NCBI GenBank assembly: GCA_024305405.1
Contig: JAKNDB010000104.1
Location: forward strand, 1,488,001-1,552,000
Direction: 5' to 3'
From: Dirofilaria immitis
Taxonomy: Eukaryota; Nematoda; Chromadorea; Rhabditida; Onchocercidae
Length of the DNA stretch: 64,000 nucleotides
Shown: positions 39,601 to 54,600 of the stretch, piece after piece
Position numbering within the stretch: position 1 is the stretch's first letter
How the letters are laid out: each line of letters opens with the position of its first letter
Program-made: the position numbers and the translations under genes
Notes under the pieces: model-generated
The model's input: only the letters and a program-made list of their open reading frames with translations
Database searches by the model: none
Told to the model about the DNA's origin: nothing

Positions 39601-42600
39601 CAGTTAAAATCAAACTCGTTATTTTGCAAAATTCATAAAATTTAGCTGCTTTCTATATTTTTAATCAATAGCTTCCTTTTATATATTAAATTTGTCTACC
39701 TTAGATTCGAGACTACTAGGAAGTTGTAATATGTTAATATCACAATATTCCGATGGTTTTACATCGGTAAAGAATTCATCGTTATTAATTTTTCCTTTTT
39801 GCTCTTCTACCTCGTCCTTCTCTTCCAGTTTTTTATATTCAACGAAAAACTGAAATGATAATCTGTTAATCAATATGTTAAGCAACACTATGGTAGATGC
39901 CTTTCTTCATATTTCTGTTTTCCTCTTTTTAAAGAAAAATAATTTGAACAAGTTATAAGTCTTTAATGTGTTCATCCTGAATTGCTCTTCTATTAGTGTT
40001 CCTTTATAATTTGAACAAGTTATAAGTCTTTAATGTGTTCATCCTGAATTGCTCTTCTATTAGTGTTCCTTTATAGAATAATATTTTTTAAAAATGCATG
40101 TTTTTCTCTGGTCTACAAATTTCATAAAGTTTAAAAAAACTCCCAGACGAAGGATAAAAGAGATGAGTAATTGATAAATGTATTTTTTTTTAAATCATTT
40201 CATGTTTGAAAATGATGCTATGCATTTTTGAGGACAATAACTCATTAATAAGAAAAATCAATAAATAATTTTGAACTGGAAATGAGAAAACGAACCTTTC
40301 AAGACGAGTTTTTTTCTAAACAGTTTTTTCTAACTTTTTAATTTCGAAATAATTTTCTTTCTTTTAATTGAATTTTGCTATAAAACGAACAATGCATTAG
40401 AATATAATAGATCAGTTTACATTTATTTCTTCCATCAGACAATCTATTTGAAAAGCTTGATATGGAACTATTTCTCAGCAAACGGCTTATATCTTAATGA
40501 TTTTTTTTTGCATTTTAAATTTATTCGATTTCTTCTCTAATTTTATGGATTTCTTTAAAGGTTTTATAAAATTTTTAAAGACTCTTACCGATTCGGACTC
40601 TTCAGATGGCTCGCTTGTAACACCTGCAATGATAGCTCTTATACGGAACTGATAGCTGCTATCGAATTCGAGTTCTTTTATTGTTACATTCGGTTGAATA
40701 GTTTCGACCGCTGTTACCCATTCTTCATTTCTATCCTAAAGAAACTAAGAAATGAGTGATTTTGAACTTCTAATTTTCTCTTATTTATTAGTGCTCATCT
40801 CGACGACATATGGCAAAGTATTAGATTAGCACAAAATTGAAAGCATTTTTTTCTACACTGCTGAACATTTTCATAGTGGAATGTCTCCTCAAATAAGACT
40901 ATATTATATTTTTTAATTTTCTTTCCTGATATTGCTTGTTTTTGTTACCTAATCTTTACTGATTATTTTAGGAGAGATAACATTAACAGATTTCGCTGAC
41001 TTTGTACTGAATTCAAAATAGCTTTGCAATGCAATAGAGTATTTAAGCAAGGGAACTGCTAAAAAGCTTTGATCCAAAAGAGGTTTCATGAAGAAGACGA
41101 AAGGCTCGAAAATAAAGAACGTGATAAATGATCCTCGAATGCCAATAGAAATCATTGAGACTAATTTCTACTATGCGAGAACTAGCTAAAAATTTTGGCA
41201 TTAAGATAATTCAGTATTCCAAGTAAATTATAATGGTGAAAGAAGTTCGGTAATATAATGCTCATGAACTAAGCAATGATCAAAAAATTGTTACTTTGAA
41301 TCACCTTCCTTTGTTCTATACAATAGTACAGAGTTTCTGATCAGATTGTGATGTGGAACAAAAAAAAATAGATTATAACAAGTATCGGCGATGAAATTTA
41401 AGTAACTGGATGATTTAAAATGTTATCCAAAACTCAGTTTGCACTAAAAAAATAGTCATAGTCACATTAAAAAAAGCGATTTTCATCACATAACCTTTCT
41501 GAATTTTGGCCAAAACTACACCTGAGAAATCGGATACATCGGAAATTCTAGTATCTTTAGCTTGTTCGGTAGAAAGACCAATTCTTCGTCACGATAACAA
41601 CTGATCATATAGGAAAATCAAAATTTCATAAATTCAACGAATTTGACTAATCACTATTTCTTTAATTCTCTCAACAGTTTTGTTCTCAACATAGTGTAGG
41701 AGTGAGCAAGTTTTTACATTGGCAAAAATTTTTTGATTGCAGTCCTTACTTAGCAAAGATAAGCTTAACTAAAGCAATTTGAATTTTATAGTCCGAAACC
41801 GCACCTATTTTTGTATTGACTTAATGGTACCATTAGAATTGAAAAATTAATCTCAGTTATAAGTCTGAAGCATCTTGCATAAGTCAATTGTGCAATTAAT
41901 CCTTTGTTCATAGTTCATCCCTGAATTGTTCTCATTTCTCTCCTCTTAAAAAAATAAATTACTTCATTGAAATCAATTTTTAATGTCCATCCCTACAGCA
42001 CCTCGCCATTTAAATTTAGATTTACCTTTTTTGCTTTCTCTTTCCTGCAAATATTTCCAAAAATGCTATTATAAAAGCTAATTAAGTGATTTCTGATATA
42101 CACATCGAAATTGATTAAGCTAAATACGTTCAATAACCTTTTTTCCAATTTTTCCCATAAAATTTAATCTCATTGAAACTCTGAGGAAAGAAATATACTT
42201 TACTTATTAAGACAGTTGCAAGAAGATAATGGTAAATAAAATTCAGTCCACGAAAAGAAACAACTTTTTAATCGCCTTCCAGAAAATTTTGGAGAATTTT
42301 AAATCGAATTATTTTTAATAAAACTATATTAACCTGTTTCATTTCAACAATATACTGTACTTTTTAGTAATAGCTTCTGGTATTTCATCCCATTTCAAGT
42401 TCACCGAATTAAATTCCTGCTTTTCAAGAAATGGCCGATTGGGTGCATTTAGACGTCCCAGAACCTGAAGTGATGGCGAGATAATTTTGATAAAATACAG
42501 GAATCAAGAAACAGCGATGATTAAGTAAGTACAGAATTGCCTTTTACTATTTTAAAATGATCTAAAAAATTAGAAACAGTTTCAGTTAAAAAGGAGTAGT

Positions 42601-45600
42601 CTTCATCGCTTTTTTCCATATAAAAAAATTTAAGTTCACTTGATCTTTCATAAAATTTTGATTTAAATTAATTTATAATTTTGTTTCAAAGTCAGTAGTA
42701 TCGGTCAAGGGCAATGCAGTTTAAGGTGCAAATATCAATTTCACATTCCAAAATAGTGTATTATTTTTTCAAAGGTAAAAAGAAAAATCACTGTTAAAGT
42801 TGATCCTCGGCAAAAATAAATCATATTTTCTTTCAATTTAATTCCAATATTTTTATGGAATTCAACTAATTTTTCGATTAAAGTCCGATATAAATATGAA
42901 AAAATCAAACCTTAATAACGATTTCGCATTTCGCTTCGCCCAATTCATTGCTAACTTTGAGCGAGTACTTGCCTTCTGTATCATTATCCACTCCCGTTAT
43001 TGCAAGTGTTGTCAATCGGTCATATGTTGAAACCTGAAATCCAAATTTTATTAAGTTGCTGGGTTGGAATTTTTATAATTGCATTCTATCATCTACTAAT
43101 TATCCACCCAGAAAAATTAAGAAATTCTTAACGGTTGCAAAGAAATTTTCATTTCCATTTTTTTCCTTACCTCAATTTTTTCACTTTTTAGATAAAACTT
43201 TAGTAATGAATGTTCTAAAATATCCAAGATAGTCATTACCTTACCACCACAAAAAATTCTTGAACTTGTTCTAGCAAATCTATACATAGCCCAAAAACAT
43301 GCAATTATGTGTCAATATCCTTCTAAAAGGATTAAATAATTCTTATAATCTCGGTGCTAATTAGTTAAGATACCTCGAAACAATTAGATTTTGTAGTAAT
43401 TGGTCTACCGTTTGTATCCAGCCATTCTACATCTGGATTCGGTTTCCTGAAAAATCTTTCTGATAATTTAATTGGTAATTTAAAAGACATCATTAGTAGT
43501 GGAAGATGGGAATATTAATTCGTATTTAAATCTCCATGATGAATTAGAATCAATTAATACAAATTATGTGTTAGAGAATAAAAAAGTTCTCTTTTCACTC
43601 AACATCATAATCCTGTTCTCTCTTCAGGCTTTACATATCTTTCCATCGTATGAATCTGTTTTCCTTAATCACCATCATCATTTTATTTTTTACTAAATCA
43701 ATGTATTTCAAATACGAGAAAGTGCCTTTAATAAATTTTTTTCACTGTTTAAATATAATGGCTCAAAAATGATTAGGAAATTTTTCTGGCATTTCGATCG
43801 ATCATAGGCTTATTTAGTAATAAATAATAAGATTCTAATAGAGATAAAACAAGACACGGTTTCTTTTTGAATGCCTTTGAGATTAAATTGGAATAATGAT
43901 CCGAGTACATAGCACTCAATTAAATGAAATTATTTATATTCATTAAAAATTGAGAATTCATTATAGAATTCTAAGTTTATTGAGAACTAAAAATTTACTG
44001 TTAAGAAATAGAGACTTAAAAGAGTTTTACTTCAATATATACTGCAAGAACATTGCTATTTATTGTATATAATTTCAATTCGCTTATTTAATAATCATTT
44101 TTAACTATTTTATGCTAAAGGATTTTTATTAATGCCTATTTTCTCAAGTTCTTTTTAGATTTGCTTTTTTTTTTTTTTTTAATAACTAAGAGCTGAAATC
44201 ATATACTTCATCAATTGCATCTGCTATGAATAAAGGAGAGGAATTTAATAAAATGTAAAACGATACTAATTTCACTTTCTGTTAATTCTACAATAAGTCG
44301 TATGAATACTTTTTCACATGATATATAGACACTATTTTTTGTTTTAGACTTCATATCTCATGAGTGGTAACATATTATTTGCACTGTTCACTTAAAAAAA
44401 AAAATTCTGGCTAGAACTGAACAGTAATTACTATCGAGAAAATTTCTGCTAGTAAATAATAAATTCATATAATACCGTTATATTTGTATCGAGAGTTTAT
44501 CCATTAAAAATTTAAGTTCAATTCTACATTCTTATAGAAGATATACAAATTTTTGTCCTAGTATTGTTTTTATTGATAGTATATCCTAAAAAATTATGTT
44601 CGTTTTCTAAAAACTTCGCAATGAGGAAATGTATTCAACTTTATTCTCCTTTCTAAATGATATCCCAGTTTGATCTTACTCCGAACTTTCTGCTATATTC
44701 ATAATTGAATGCAATACCCATTTATTTGGGATATGAGGTAGGTTAACTGTGCCACTTTTATCATTTATATTTGTTGGCATTTGTCACTGCCATCACTCCT
44801 GAAATATCTAATTTTAAAAAGACGACAAATATCAAATTAAGCCAGATATCGAGATACATCATGAAAATGTTTTTAATATATTTAACTCTTCAAAAGTTTA
44901 TCAGATTTAGAAATTTCAAATCCTCAGCTTTTCTTGAAAAAGCTGTGAATTTTCATTCAACTAAATCAATTGTGCCTTCCGCTGAAATGCAAAATCTTCT
45001 GCCGAAGTTTATGTAAAACATATAATGCTTTTAATTCTAGTAGTAAACTATGCTTAAAATAATTTTATTTCTTCCATGATCAGATCATTGTTACGATTTA
45101 AAACTTTTTCTAAAAAAATTACTAAACAATAAGGACAATTCTTCATTATTTGAATATATGTATGTGATTTTGGTATTTCTATGTATAAGAGAATGCTAAA
45201 TGCATTCTTCCAGAGTTTAAACTAGATTCACCGAATAATTTCTCATAAAAATAAAAACTGATATTACCGCATGCTGTTTTAACCTTCATTTCCTCAAGAC
45301 AAACAGTGAATATTCAAAAGACACAACTTGGATATAAACAACTATTAAATATTGCAAAATAGCTGAGCCATAAATCCTATCCTTTCTCCCACTATCGTGA
45401 ACAACACCACTTTCTATTCTTATTCAATCAAAATATGGAAATTGTAGGGCAATTTAAGCTTCGAGATTGAACATGGACAAATAGAAATAAAGTGTGCTCA
45501 GAAGTAACAATATTCGTTGTCCAGACATTCTATCATGCGTGTTGCCAAGTATGTTTTATTTCATTTTATATATCACATGATTTTAGGATACTAGATATCT

Positions 45601-48600
45601 TTCCAAAAAAAAATTTTCTAATTTGTAAGATCGCATGATTTATCTGCAGAGAGGATAAAAATTTTAAATAACTATTGACATGCATTTCTTTGGGTTGATA
45701 TAAATTATTATGCAAAAGCATATCTTCCATCATATTAATAATTTTACTAGCTTATCACTGAATTATGAAGTCAGCCATATTCTTCTACTAAAAAATTATT
45801 ATTTAAAACTTTTTCTTTAAAATATGCTCTCATTTTTCAATGAATTTAGACATCTAATTGTGTCCAGTTACCGTATTTTTAAATTACACTGTTTTTCATC
45901 TACTTAAAATAAATGAAAAAAGATCGGTGCAGTTATACTCCATGAATTCAGCCGATAATGAAAGAGTATGAGTTATATTTGTAATCGATCTTTGTTTCAA
46001 GAAAAATAATGCTGATATTTTATTCAAATTCTCTAAGTTCCCGAATGATAAATTCAGATGATATATGTACATTAGAAAATTGTACTTCCAGAAATTTGTA
46101 CTTAATACAGAAAAATTATTCAAGAAATCATAGGAAACTGTTCGGGAAAAACAGAAGATTTTTAAGTTATTGAAGTATGTGAACAGAGATTTTAAAACGA
46201 TCAATTCAATTTGAAAACCCATAGAAGTGACAATAAAAGAAAACAGCGCAGTCATGGAACACAATATTAATGTATGAATTTTTCTTCAAATTTAAGCCAT
46301 TCTTTTTTTTTCAGAAATTTTCTTTTCAGAATTTCAGTTACATTTTCATACCGTACACAGAGAATGTTTGCTTTCTACAATAACCTATAAATATGCAATA
46401 AACCGCTAAGCTTAATGAACTTCATATTTTCAATGAAACAATGTTAAATCTGAAAAACGAAAGAAAACAATAGATGCGAGTAGTTAATATGAACATCTCT
46501 GCATTTTAAAATTTAGAATAGTTATTAAATAAAAAAATTTATTACTGTTAATGTCAAAAACATAAATTAACTGAAATTTTAAACTTTCCTTTCTCTTCCC
46601 AATTCCATAGCTTCTTCGATGAGTTACAATATATCTGTACAATGTTTAATAAATGTGAATTTCCAAAAATTTAAACAATACAATGCCTTTTGACCATCTC
46701 TAATTGTATCTCGATGATGCACTCTTTACTATTCTAATCAAAAAGTATAATTGCAAAAAATAAGTTAACAAGCAAAAATTGATCATAATTAGCAACGACC
46801 ATTGAAAGATAAGGAAAAAAAAGATTTTTTTGAATATAATATTAAAATATAAACAGTTTTTGTTAAAACTTTTTCTTCCTTCTTATTTTCCACTGATTCA
46901 CTTATAAAAATTATAGATATGGTCACTTTTCTTGTATAAGCAAATGAAAGCCTTCAAAAAATTTTAATTTTTTTCTCCTCATCACATCACTCGATAATTT
47001 TCATATCATCAAGTAATGTTATTCATTTTCTAATATTTTGAATAATCCAGATTGATTTAGGTATTACAAGTCTAAAATTACGATTGGCATTACAAATTTG
47101 ATTGTTTTAACTGAAATAAGATTCATGGGTAAGAATAAATTAAGAATGATGAATTTTATAATAATATCTTACAATCCAAATTTTCTTTGACAAAGAACTT
47201 GATTAATTAATGTTTCATACTTCTGTATGTGCTATCAACATTTTATCGTACTGTAAATCATTTTCCAACACACATATAGTCTCATTCTTTAATATATACT
47301 CTGGTGAATAGCAATGTTCGAAAATGTTGAAGCAATTTTATGTGTCAATTTTCCCAAATAATTCTTATCAAAATCTTTGATCTATATCCAATCATCTATT
47401 CATATTTGTATTGCTAAGAATTGTGGGATCCAAGAAGAATAAATGGTTTACTTATTTTATTTCACTTAAAAATTCTGATTAGGAACTAATTTCATAAATA
47501 TATTTACTAATTTGATGAACGTTGTAAGTGCGTATATTACATTTCTATCCATCGCATTTCAGGAATTTTAATAAAATAAATTTTTGGATTATGCGAAGAC
47601 AATATAATGCATGCTGCAATATATTCATCATACCTACTTCGAGAATACTGATCCTTGTAGAAATGTTCTGTTGAGTAAGTTTCGGGTGAATATTAGGTCA
47701 TTTTTAGTGCAATAATAATTATACTTAATTAACGACGTATTAAAAATAACAATTGGTTCAAATTTTCAAACTTTTATGCTAAATCTGAAAAGTATGGTCA
47801 CATTCCAGACTCTAATTTCCTTTCAATTGTTATTAGCCAAAAGTAGTAATTGGTTTCATCTTTTGCTTTATCGAATTAGCAATTTTTAAAAATAACTCAT
47901 GAGAAGCAAATAATGTTGAGCGCATTACATAATATCAAACCAATGATTAAATTGAAATTCATACGGTTATATGATAGTTTCAAATTTTCTGAATTACTGA
48001 TATCCCATTCCACACGAAATTTCTTTGCTTTGTAAATAAAAATACTGCACGAAAGAAGTCTTCTTTTGAAATGAGAAGGATTAAACGTATGAAGCATAGT
48101 TGCAAACTATTTTGAAAAATGTTAATAATGAGTTTGCTAATTTCTAATTTTCTATATTGTCTAACTTCTATAAATTTCTAGTAAATCTAAAATTTTATAA
48201 CTTTCTATTGACCATCATCACTAGCGTTGCTCTTGATTGCCACCGTCATTATTATATCATTTCGCTTTATATTAAAATGCCATTGATTTTGCTCTTTGAA
48301 ATTCGTCAATGGCAAATAAAGTCTTAATTAGCAGTACGCGTCCAAATTTTAGTTGGCATCAGTCAGCAGTTTCTCTAAACCTCAAAGTGTTTCTCTATTT
48401 CTTCCTGTCTTCTGCCTCTTCTTATCCACTGTTGATATATTTATCAGTAATATGAAATCAGTGATAGGTATTGGAATCGAATCGGAGACTAGGAAAAGAT
48501 AAAAAGAGTGGATGTGACGACATTTATTACATTAATTTCATTTTAAAAATTTATGATATCCCAAATTTTAACAAATTAAAGAAATATATTGATGATAATT

Positions 48601-51600
48601 TAGTTTTACTAAATTATCATAGCAGTAATTAATTTAAAAAGTTAAATGATATCATACGTTTAATCGAGATTAACTTAATATTATGAGTTATTTTCACATA
48701 TGAAAACTTCTTAATATTTTCGTGTTTCAGCTAAAGAGATATTAGCTACGATATTTACTCTCAGTTTTCCCCTCATATATGATATCATATAATTTCTCAC
48801 CATTATTAAATTCTATAAATAATTCATTCATGAATATTGCTTAGAATATGAAAAACATTATATGCTTAGATACATTTTAAATACATTATATGCTTAGATA
48901 CATTTTAAATGAAGCACAACAATTTGTTTACATAAATTATTCATGATTTATAATATGCACCAATTTTAAAATTCTAAACTTTACAATCTAATTAGAAGTT
49001 TCAGACACATAACAGGTATTTTTTCATCATTTTAGATAGCAATAATGTATTCTTATGATATGTGCATTCTAGCGATGCTTTTATAAGTTAATTAGAAAAT
49101 AATCGTTCATTAAGCACATTTTAATTTACCTATCTGTTGTTAACCATTTTTATTTGTAATGCTTTCATATGTACTTAATTAGGACCAAATTACATGCTAT
49201 GAAAAGATTTAACTTTTGTTCTAAGGTTGTTTTTCCCTAGAAAAAGTTGATTGATTAAAGCATTAGCCTTATAGTATTAGAAAGTTATTTCAAAAAAATT
49301 ATGCAAGAATTTCGAAAGAATATTTAAAAATACATGAAAATAAAAATGCTAAAATCTGATTTGTTATTATTCGATAATGCAACAAATTATTCATGAAAAT
49401 AGTATTTCCTGGAAATTAAGTAACATATATAAACTCCTCCATTCATAGCAAAGTAATGTAAAAGATATGTTAAAACATAATTTTAATTAATAAATTTTAA
49501 CAAATAGGTAGTAGCTCTTAACAAAAATAGGTTTTTTTGCATTGGATTGTTTTGTTCTATATTGATTTAAAAATTTTCTGTTCTAACAAAATTCGTACTA
49601 CAACAGAAAAAACTAGTTAAGATGATAAAAATTTCGAAATGATGAAGACCATCGATAAGAAAAACTGATCCTTTAAATCTATGATTATGATTATTAAAAA
49701 TGAAACTTGGGTTCAGATATCTTTCCCTTGCATCAGCATCTTTTTCATCTTAGTTTTGTCTCTCACAAAACTCTTCTCGTGAATGGATGGATATGTACTT
49801 AGATTTGAATCTGTATGCAGCTAAATCAACTTTAGCAATTCCTTCCACAACAACAATTTATTTTCTTCATTGTAACCATATTATCTCTCTATCAACAACT
49901 CCACTTCCATCTATCATAAAACAAAACCAGGCAGTCTTCGTACTACTTCTCCTTCAAACAAAATTGTAAAATCTGCTTCAAATATTCTATCCTGCAGTAG
50001 TTCTATATTTTTTATCTATCTGTCTGCATATTTTTTAAACGAAGCTGCCAATTTCTACAAATAATTTTTGCACTCATACTAAAATTTAAAGCGATATCAG
50101 GCCATTTTTCTTCATTTCTAAAAGTTGTTCTTAACTCCTTTATAACAACAATCATTTCCAAACTGAACAAAATATCGATTCATTAGCAGGTGTTATTGGT
50201 TTTGTTGTGCGATTACTAGTGGTCTATCGTTTAATGAAACTCGAATTTCATCACTCACTATATTTCTTTTACGTTTCCAATAAATATGCATATTTTCGAG
50301 TGTATTTCTGACTATGTAAAAACTGTATTTTGAAACTTAAAAGTAATGCGTTTTTATATAGTAAAACTATATTTTTAGGCACAGTAATAAGGCAATCAAC
50401 ATAAAAATTCATATATTTTCCCATAATATTATTCAGTCAATTATTGTGTGTTAAATCATCTATTGATATATGACTAGTATCAATTATTTCATTTTCTGGT
50501 TGGAAGAAATAAAATAAATTAGATTTTAAACTTTCAAATTTCTACCGCCAGAAATACAAATAACCTTTCTAAATGAAGAATATTCTAAAATATTTAATTT
50601 GTTTCCTCTACAAATTACATATTCTTACCTTAAACAATAATTTAAAATATTGTACTCATAACTCTTTAGTATTAATAATTTAAATAAAAACGAGAGACTT
50701 CTTACAACATGAAACATCGTTTTTTTCTTTTTTTAAGAAAAGAATAATAAGGAAAGAGAAAATTTATGAAATTTAAGCAAGATATAATAAAATTATACTT
50801 CTTATGGTATCAAGAGATATGCTGGGAATTGGAAAATATTTTCATCTTTTCTACCAGTCTACCTTAAATTTTTTCAATAGGAGTCATAAACTATCAAAAA
50901 TCATCATCATTTAACATATGACGAAGTTGAAAAAAAAGATTATTAGCAAAGGTTTGATAAAGAAGCCGTCGACAGAACTACTGATCACTTTTAGTTGGTG
51001 ATTTGAAAATAAGAAACCATTAGTAGAGTTTGTTTTTGATTCTATTCTCAAAATTTAAGTTTGATTATATGACTCTAGATCTAATTCGAGATATGAAAAA
51101 AATTTGTTCGCAAGAAAAATGAATAGATACAATAAGTTGTGAAACATCTAATTGATTAATTAATTGATGATCATCAACAACAAGTATTTTATTAGCTAAA
51201 TTCCTGGCCACACAACTTTATAATTGTCTATTAATGTCGTCTTTGGAAGGAGAATGCTTAAAGTCAATCTTTGTCTCCAACTTTTATATCTATATTTCTT
51301 CTATTCTTATTTTTTTACGCAAAATTTTTGTAAAATTTCCAAAATTATTTGATAAATAAATCTATGTTATAGATTAATATATTCTCCTATACTTTTAGAA
51401 TAATTTTTAGCAGATATCTATTATTTCCTTGGTTGTCTTCCGATGAACTGATCTATAAGATATTGAAAAATTGAAAAAAATAATCGATTTTCTAAAAGTT
51501 ATATTTTCTTATATTTTCATAAAAAGAAAAAATTTTTCAATTCTTGAGAAATCTTCAACCTATGATTCCAAATATATGTCAGCAACATCTTACTACAGAT

Positions 51601-54600
51601 GCCAATAACTTCAAGTTCTCACAATTTTCCTTTCTTCCATCATTTAAAATTCATAATTATTCTCAAAAACTATTTATGAAATGCAAAGACAAAATAACTT
51701 TGTTAAATAATTTAATAAAATTCAAATTTAGCGCAGTAAATATATGTTGATTGAATTTTTCTTTTCAATCTAATAATTTTTTTATCACTGTTCTCGTCAG
51801 CGTCTCGTCAGTGGATCCTATCGATGAAATCTTATGTTCAAGCAAAGCTTTTCTTCTATGTTTTTGAACATCAGCAAACTTCTTAAAGTTCAACCCAAAA
51901 TTAAAGTTTGTGAAAAATTTTTGCCCAGCTCCTCTTTCTCTTATTCAAATGATAAATTAATTACCATAATTAATTATCTTATGTCCCTTTGAAATTTGCA
52001 TTGATGTTCGAATAATTTAAAACTGCCAATTTTGACAATAACAAAACAGTCATGGACGATATTTTCTCAAGCGAGGAATTCTTTCATGAAAAGCTATAAA
52101 TTCTCGCATGCCTTTTTCATATCACTTATCACGTTTCATTTATATAATCACTGAAATGCACTTGCAGTGTTGGAAAATCCATTAAATAGATTTTATCATC
52201 AATATTTTTCTCCTGTCTATACCTGTGTTATTAATAAGTATTTTACCATATATATTACTCTTGTTAGGTATAAAAACAAGGAAGGTTAGTGAACGACACA
52301 AGTTAGTAATAAGCTTATATATATAATTTAATTGTTTTCATGTCAATACAAGCAGTTAAATCAAAGCAGCAACAAAACTTTATTCCCTTTTTCTATTAAT
52401 CAGTATCTTTAATATTGCGTTAACATTTCTTGAGTATATATATAAATTGTCCATCATGCCTGCATCTTATGTGAATTATGATTATTAAATTTAATAAAGA
52501 AAATCTTTTATTGATTAAAAAATAATCTTTAAAATAATTGGGTACTTCGATGTATTTACTTTTAAACTTAAGAAGTTATAGGAATTTTCCCATTTTCTTT
52601 TTTACTTCTTCCTATTCTCTACTTTTCGGAAATTTAGGAATTGAAACTTGTTTGTCTTTATTCCTACAAATTTCAATTTACGAGTCTTCTTCATGAAATC
52701 ATAGAGCCTAATTGACTGACCACTTATAAACAGTAATATCAATCAAATCAATCATCTGAACGAAATCAGTTATCCGATGATCAAAAATACCGACAATAAT
52801 AACCTTCCTCTTTTGTTCCAAACCAAATTTATTCCATTCTGTTTCTCCTGGATATAAAAAGAACATAACTGCGCAAAAGAATATAATCTGCCGTGTATTT
52901 TCCTTTTTCTTAAAAAATCTTGGTAGGTTTTAATAAATCATTAGCAATTTCAATTCTTAATACGAAAATTTTTTTTCTATTCAATCATTTCAGGGTCACA
53001 AACAATATGATCAGCGGGTGAGCCAATCCATCTATCTTATGCTACGTTGCTTCGTGGTTGTTCACCTTTATTTATTCGTCAAAAATTATAAAATAATTAA
53101 GTACTTGATGGGCCACTAAAATTTAGTCAGATATTTCGGTTTTCAGGTTCGAAAATTAAGCATTGTGAAATACCATCCTGAACTTAATCTCAAAAACAAA
53201 AGAATAAAATCTTTGTACGACAAATTATGTGAAATATCTTTCTTAAATTCATATGAAATTGATATTTCTTTTCTTTTATTCGAAAAATTTAAAAAAAAGA
53301 AATCAGAAAATATCACGAAGTAGCTTCCCATTCCACAGAAAAATCAAATAAAATTGAAGCAATAAGAGAAGTTTTTATAGCGCGGCCCAACAGCACAGGA
53401 AACGGCTTGTTTCGCTGCACAAAACTGATGTAGTAGCGGTAAACACTGACAGACGCAATGCCAACCGTCTCGATGAAATTTGGGGAAGTGGAACAGAATG
53501 TTTCCAGGTTTTGATTCAAATTACTTATATAATTGCGCACTATTTAGAGTTTACTAACTAAAAACATTGTTTTGGGTTATGAAAACATTGTCATGAGTTG
53601 TTGATTCTCAAGTTTTTCAATTTTTTTGAGAGACATAGAATTTCTTTCATGCTTTCTTATCGTGATATATATATTCAAATTTCGTTTCTCCTTCATTTCA
53701 TTCATTCTTTAGATGAAAAATGTTCAAATTTTTTAAAATTTAAATAACATCTGCAAAATCATGGCAACACCTTCTAGGCAGTACCGGCCGATGGACGCAG
53801 TGACGATGGTGAACCAATGCTTCTCAGACTTAATATTGGTGGTACCTCATATTTATTGTTAATAGAAGCAATTCTACAGGCAGAGTTAACTGGTTTCCTT
53901 TCTAAATTTGTTCAGTTGAATCATAAATCCAGATTGAAGGTTGGTGTTTCTCATATATTAAAAATGATGTTTCAGAAATCTCTTAAAAAACGAAGTTCAA
54001 CATGATGTTTAGCAGTTTTTACATCCCAAGATGTTCTAAAGTATTTTTACAAAAAGGAAAGCTGTTAAGACCAACTACTTAGTCAAAATTTAATTTTTTC
54101 CAAAATCTAACTCGCAGAAATGCTAGAATAAATAGAATTACAAATCCTTTCTAAATACTTGTTCGCACTAAAAATTGAAATTACATTTGTTGAAAAAACA
54201 ACATGAGACAGAATTTAAGCTGTATTTCAAAAAGTTTCTATTTCGTTTTAGGTAGCGGATGCTTATATAGTATCTGAAGATGCATATTATTTTCAACGAT
54301 CACCTTTTGCATTTGATGCTATATTTCAATATTACGCAACCGGTGTTGTACATAGGCCACCAGAAATTTGTCCTGTTGCTTTCTTGGCGGAACTAGAATT
54401 TTGGGAATATCGTATCGATTTATTGGTTCATGTTGCGTCGACACTGTAACGCGGGATCGATTCGAGGAAAAGGAGGAGGAAAAAGTATATCCTAAATGAT
54501 TTTCAGGAACTTGAAGATAAAATTACAAATGAGTTTTTCTAGGTTGATAATAACACTTTTGATGATCTGATATTCGGAAATGTAAGGAGAAAGATGTGGA

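Larger units (their letters stand above)
43460..53370. other. 10 kb of intron without supported genes
   Basis: AT-rich stretch between the giant-gene exon at 43.4 kb and the first channel exon found. It may hold the channel promoter and 5' exon(s). ORFs at 43.5, 44.8, 45.9, 47.9, 49.8 and 51.5 kb have random composition and no splice context. Confidence 0.45.

Noticed and set aside
53313..53540. Minus-strand ORF of 75 codons
   Set aside because: Antisense shadow of the channel exon 53,381-53,507, which joins in phase to the T1 exon.
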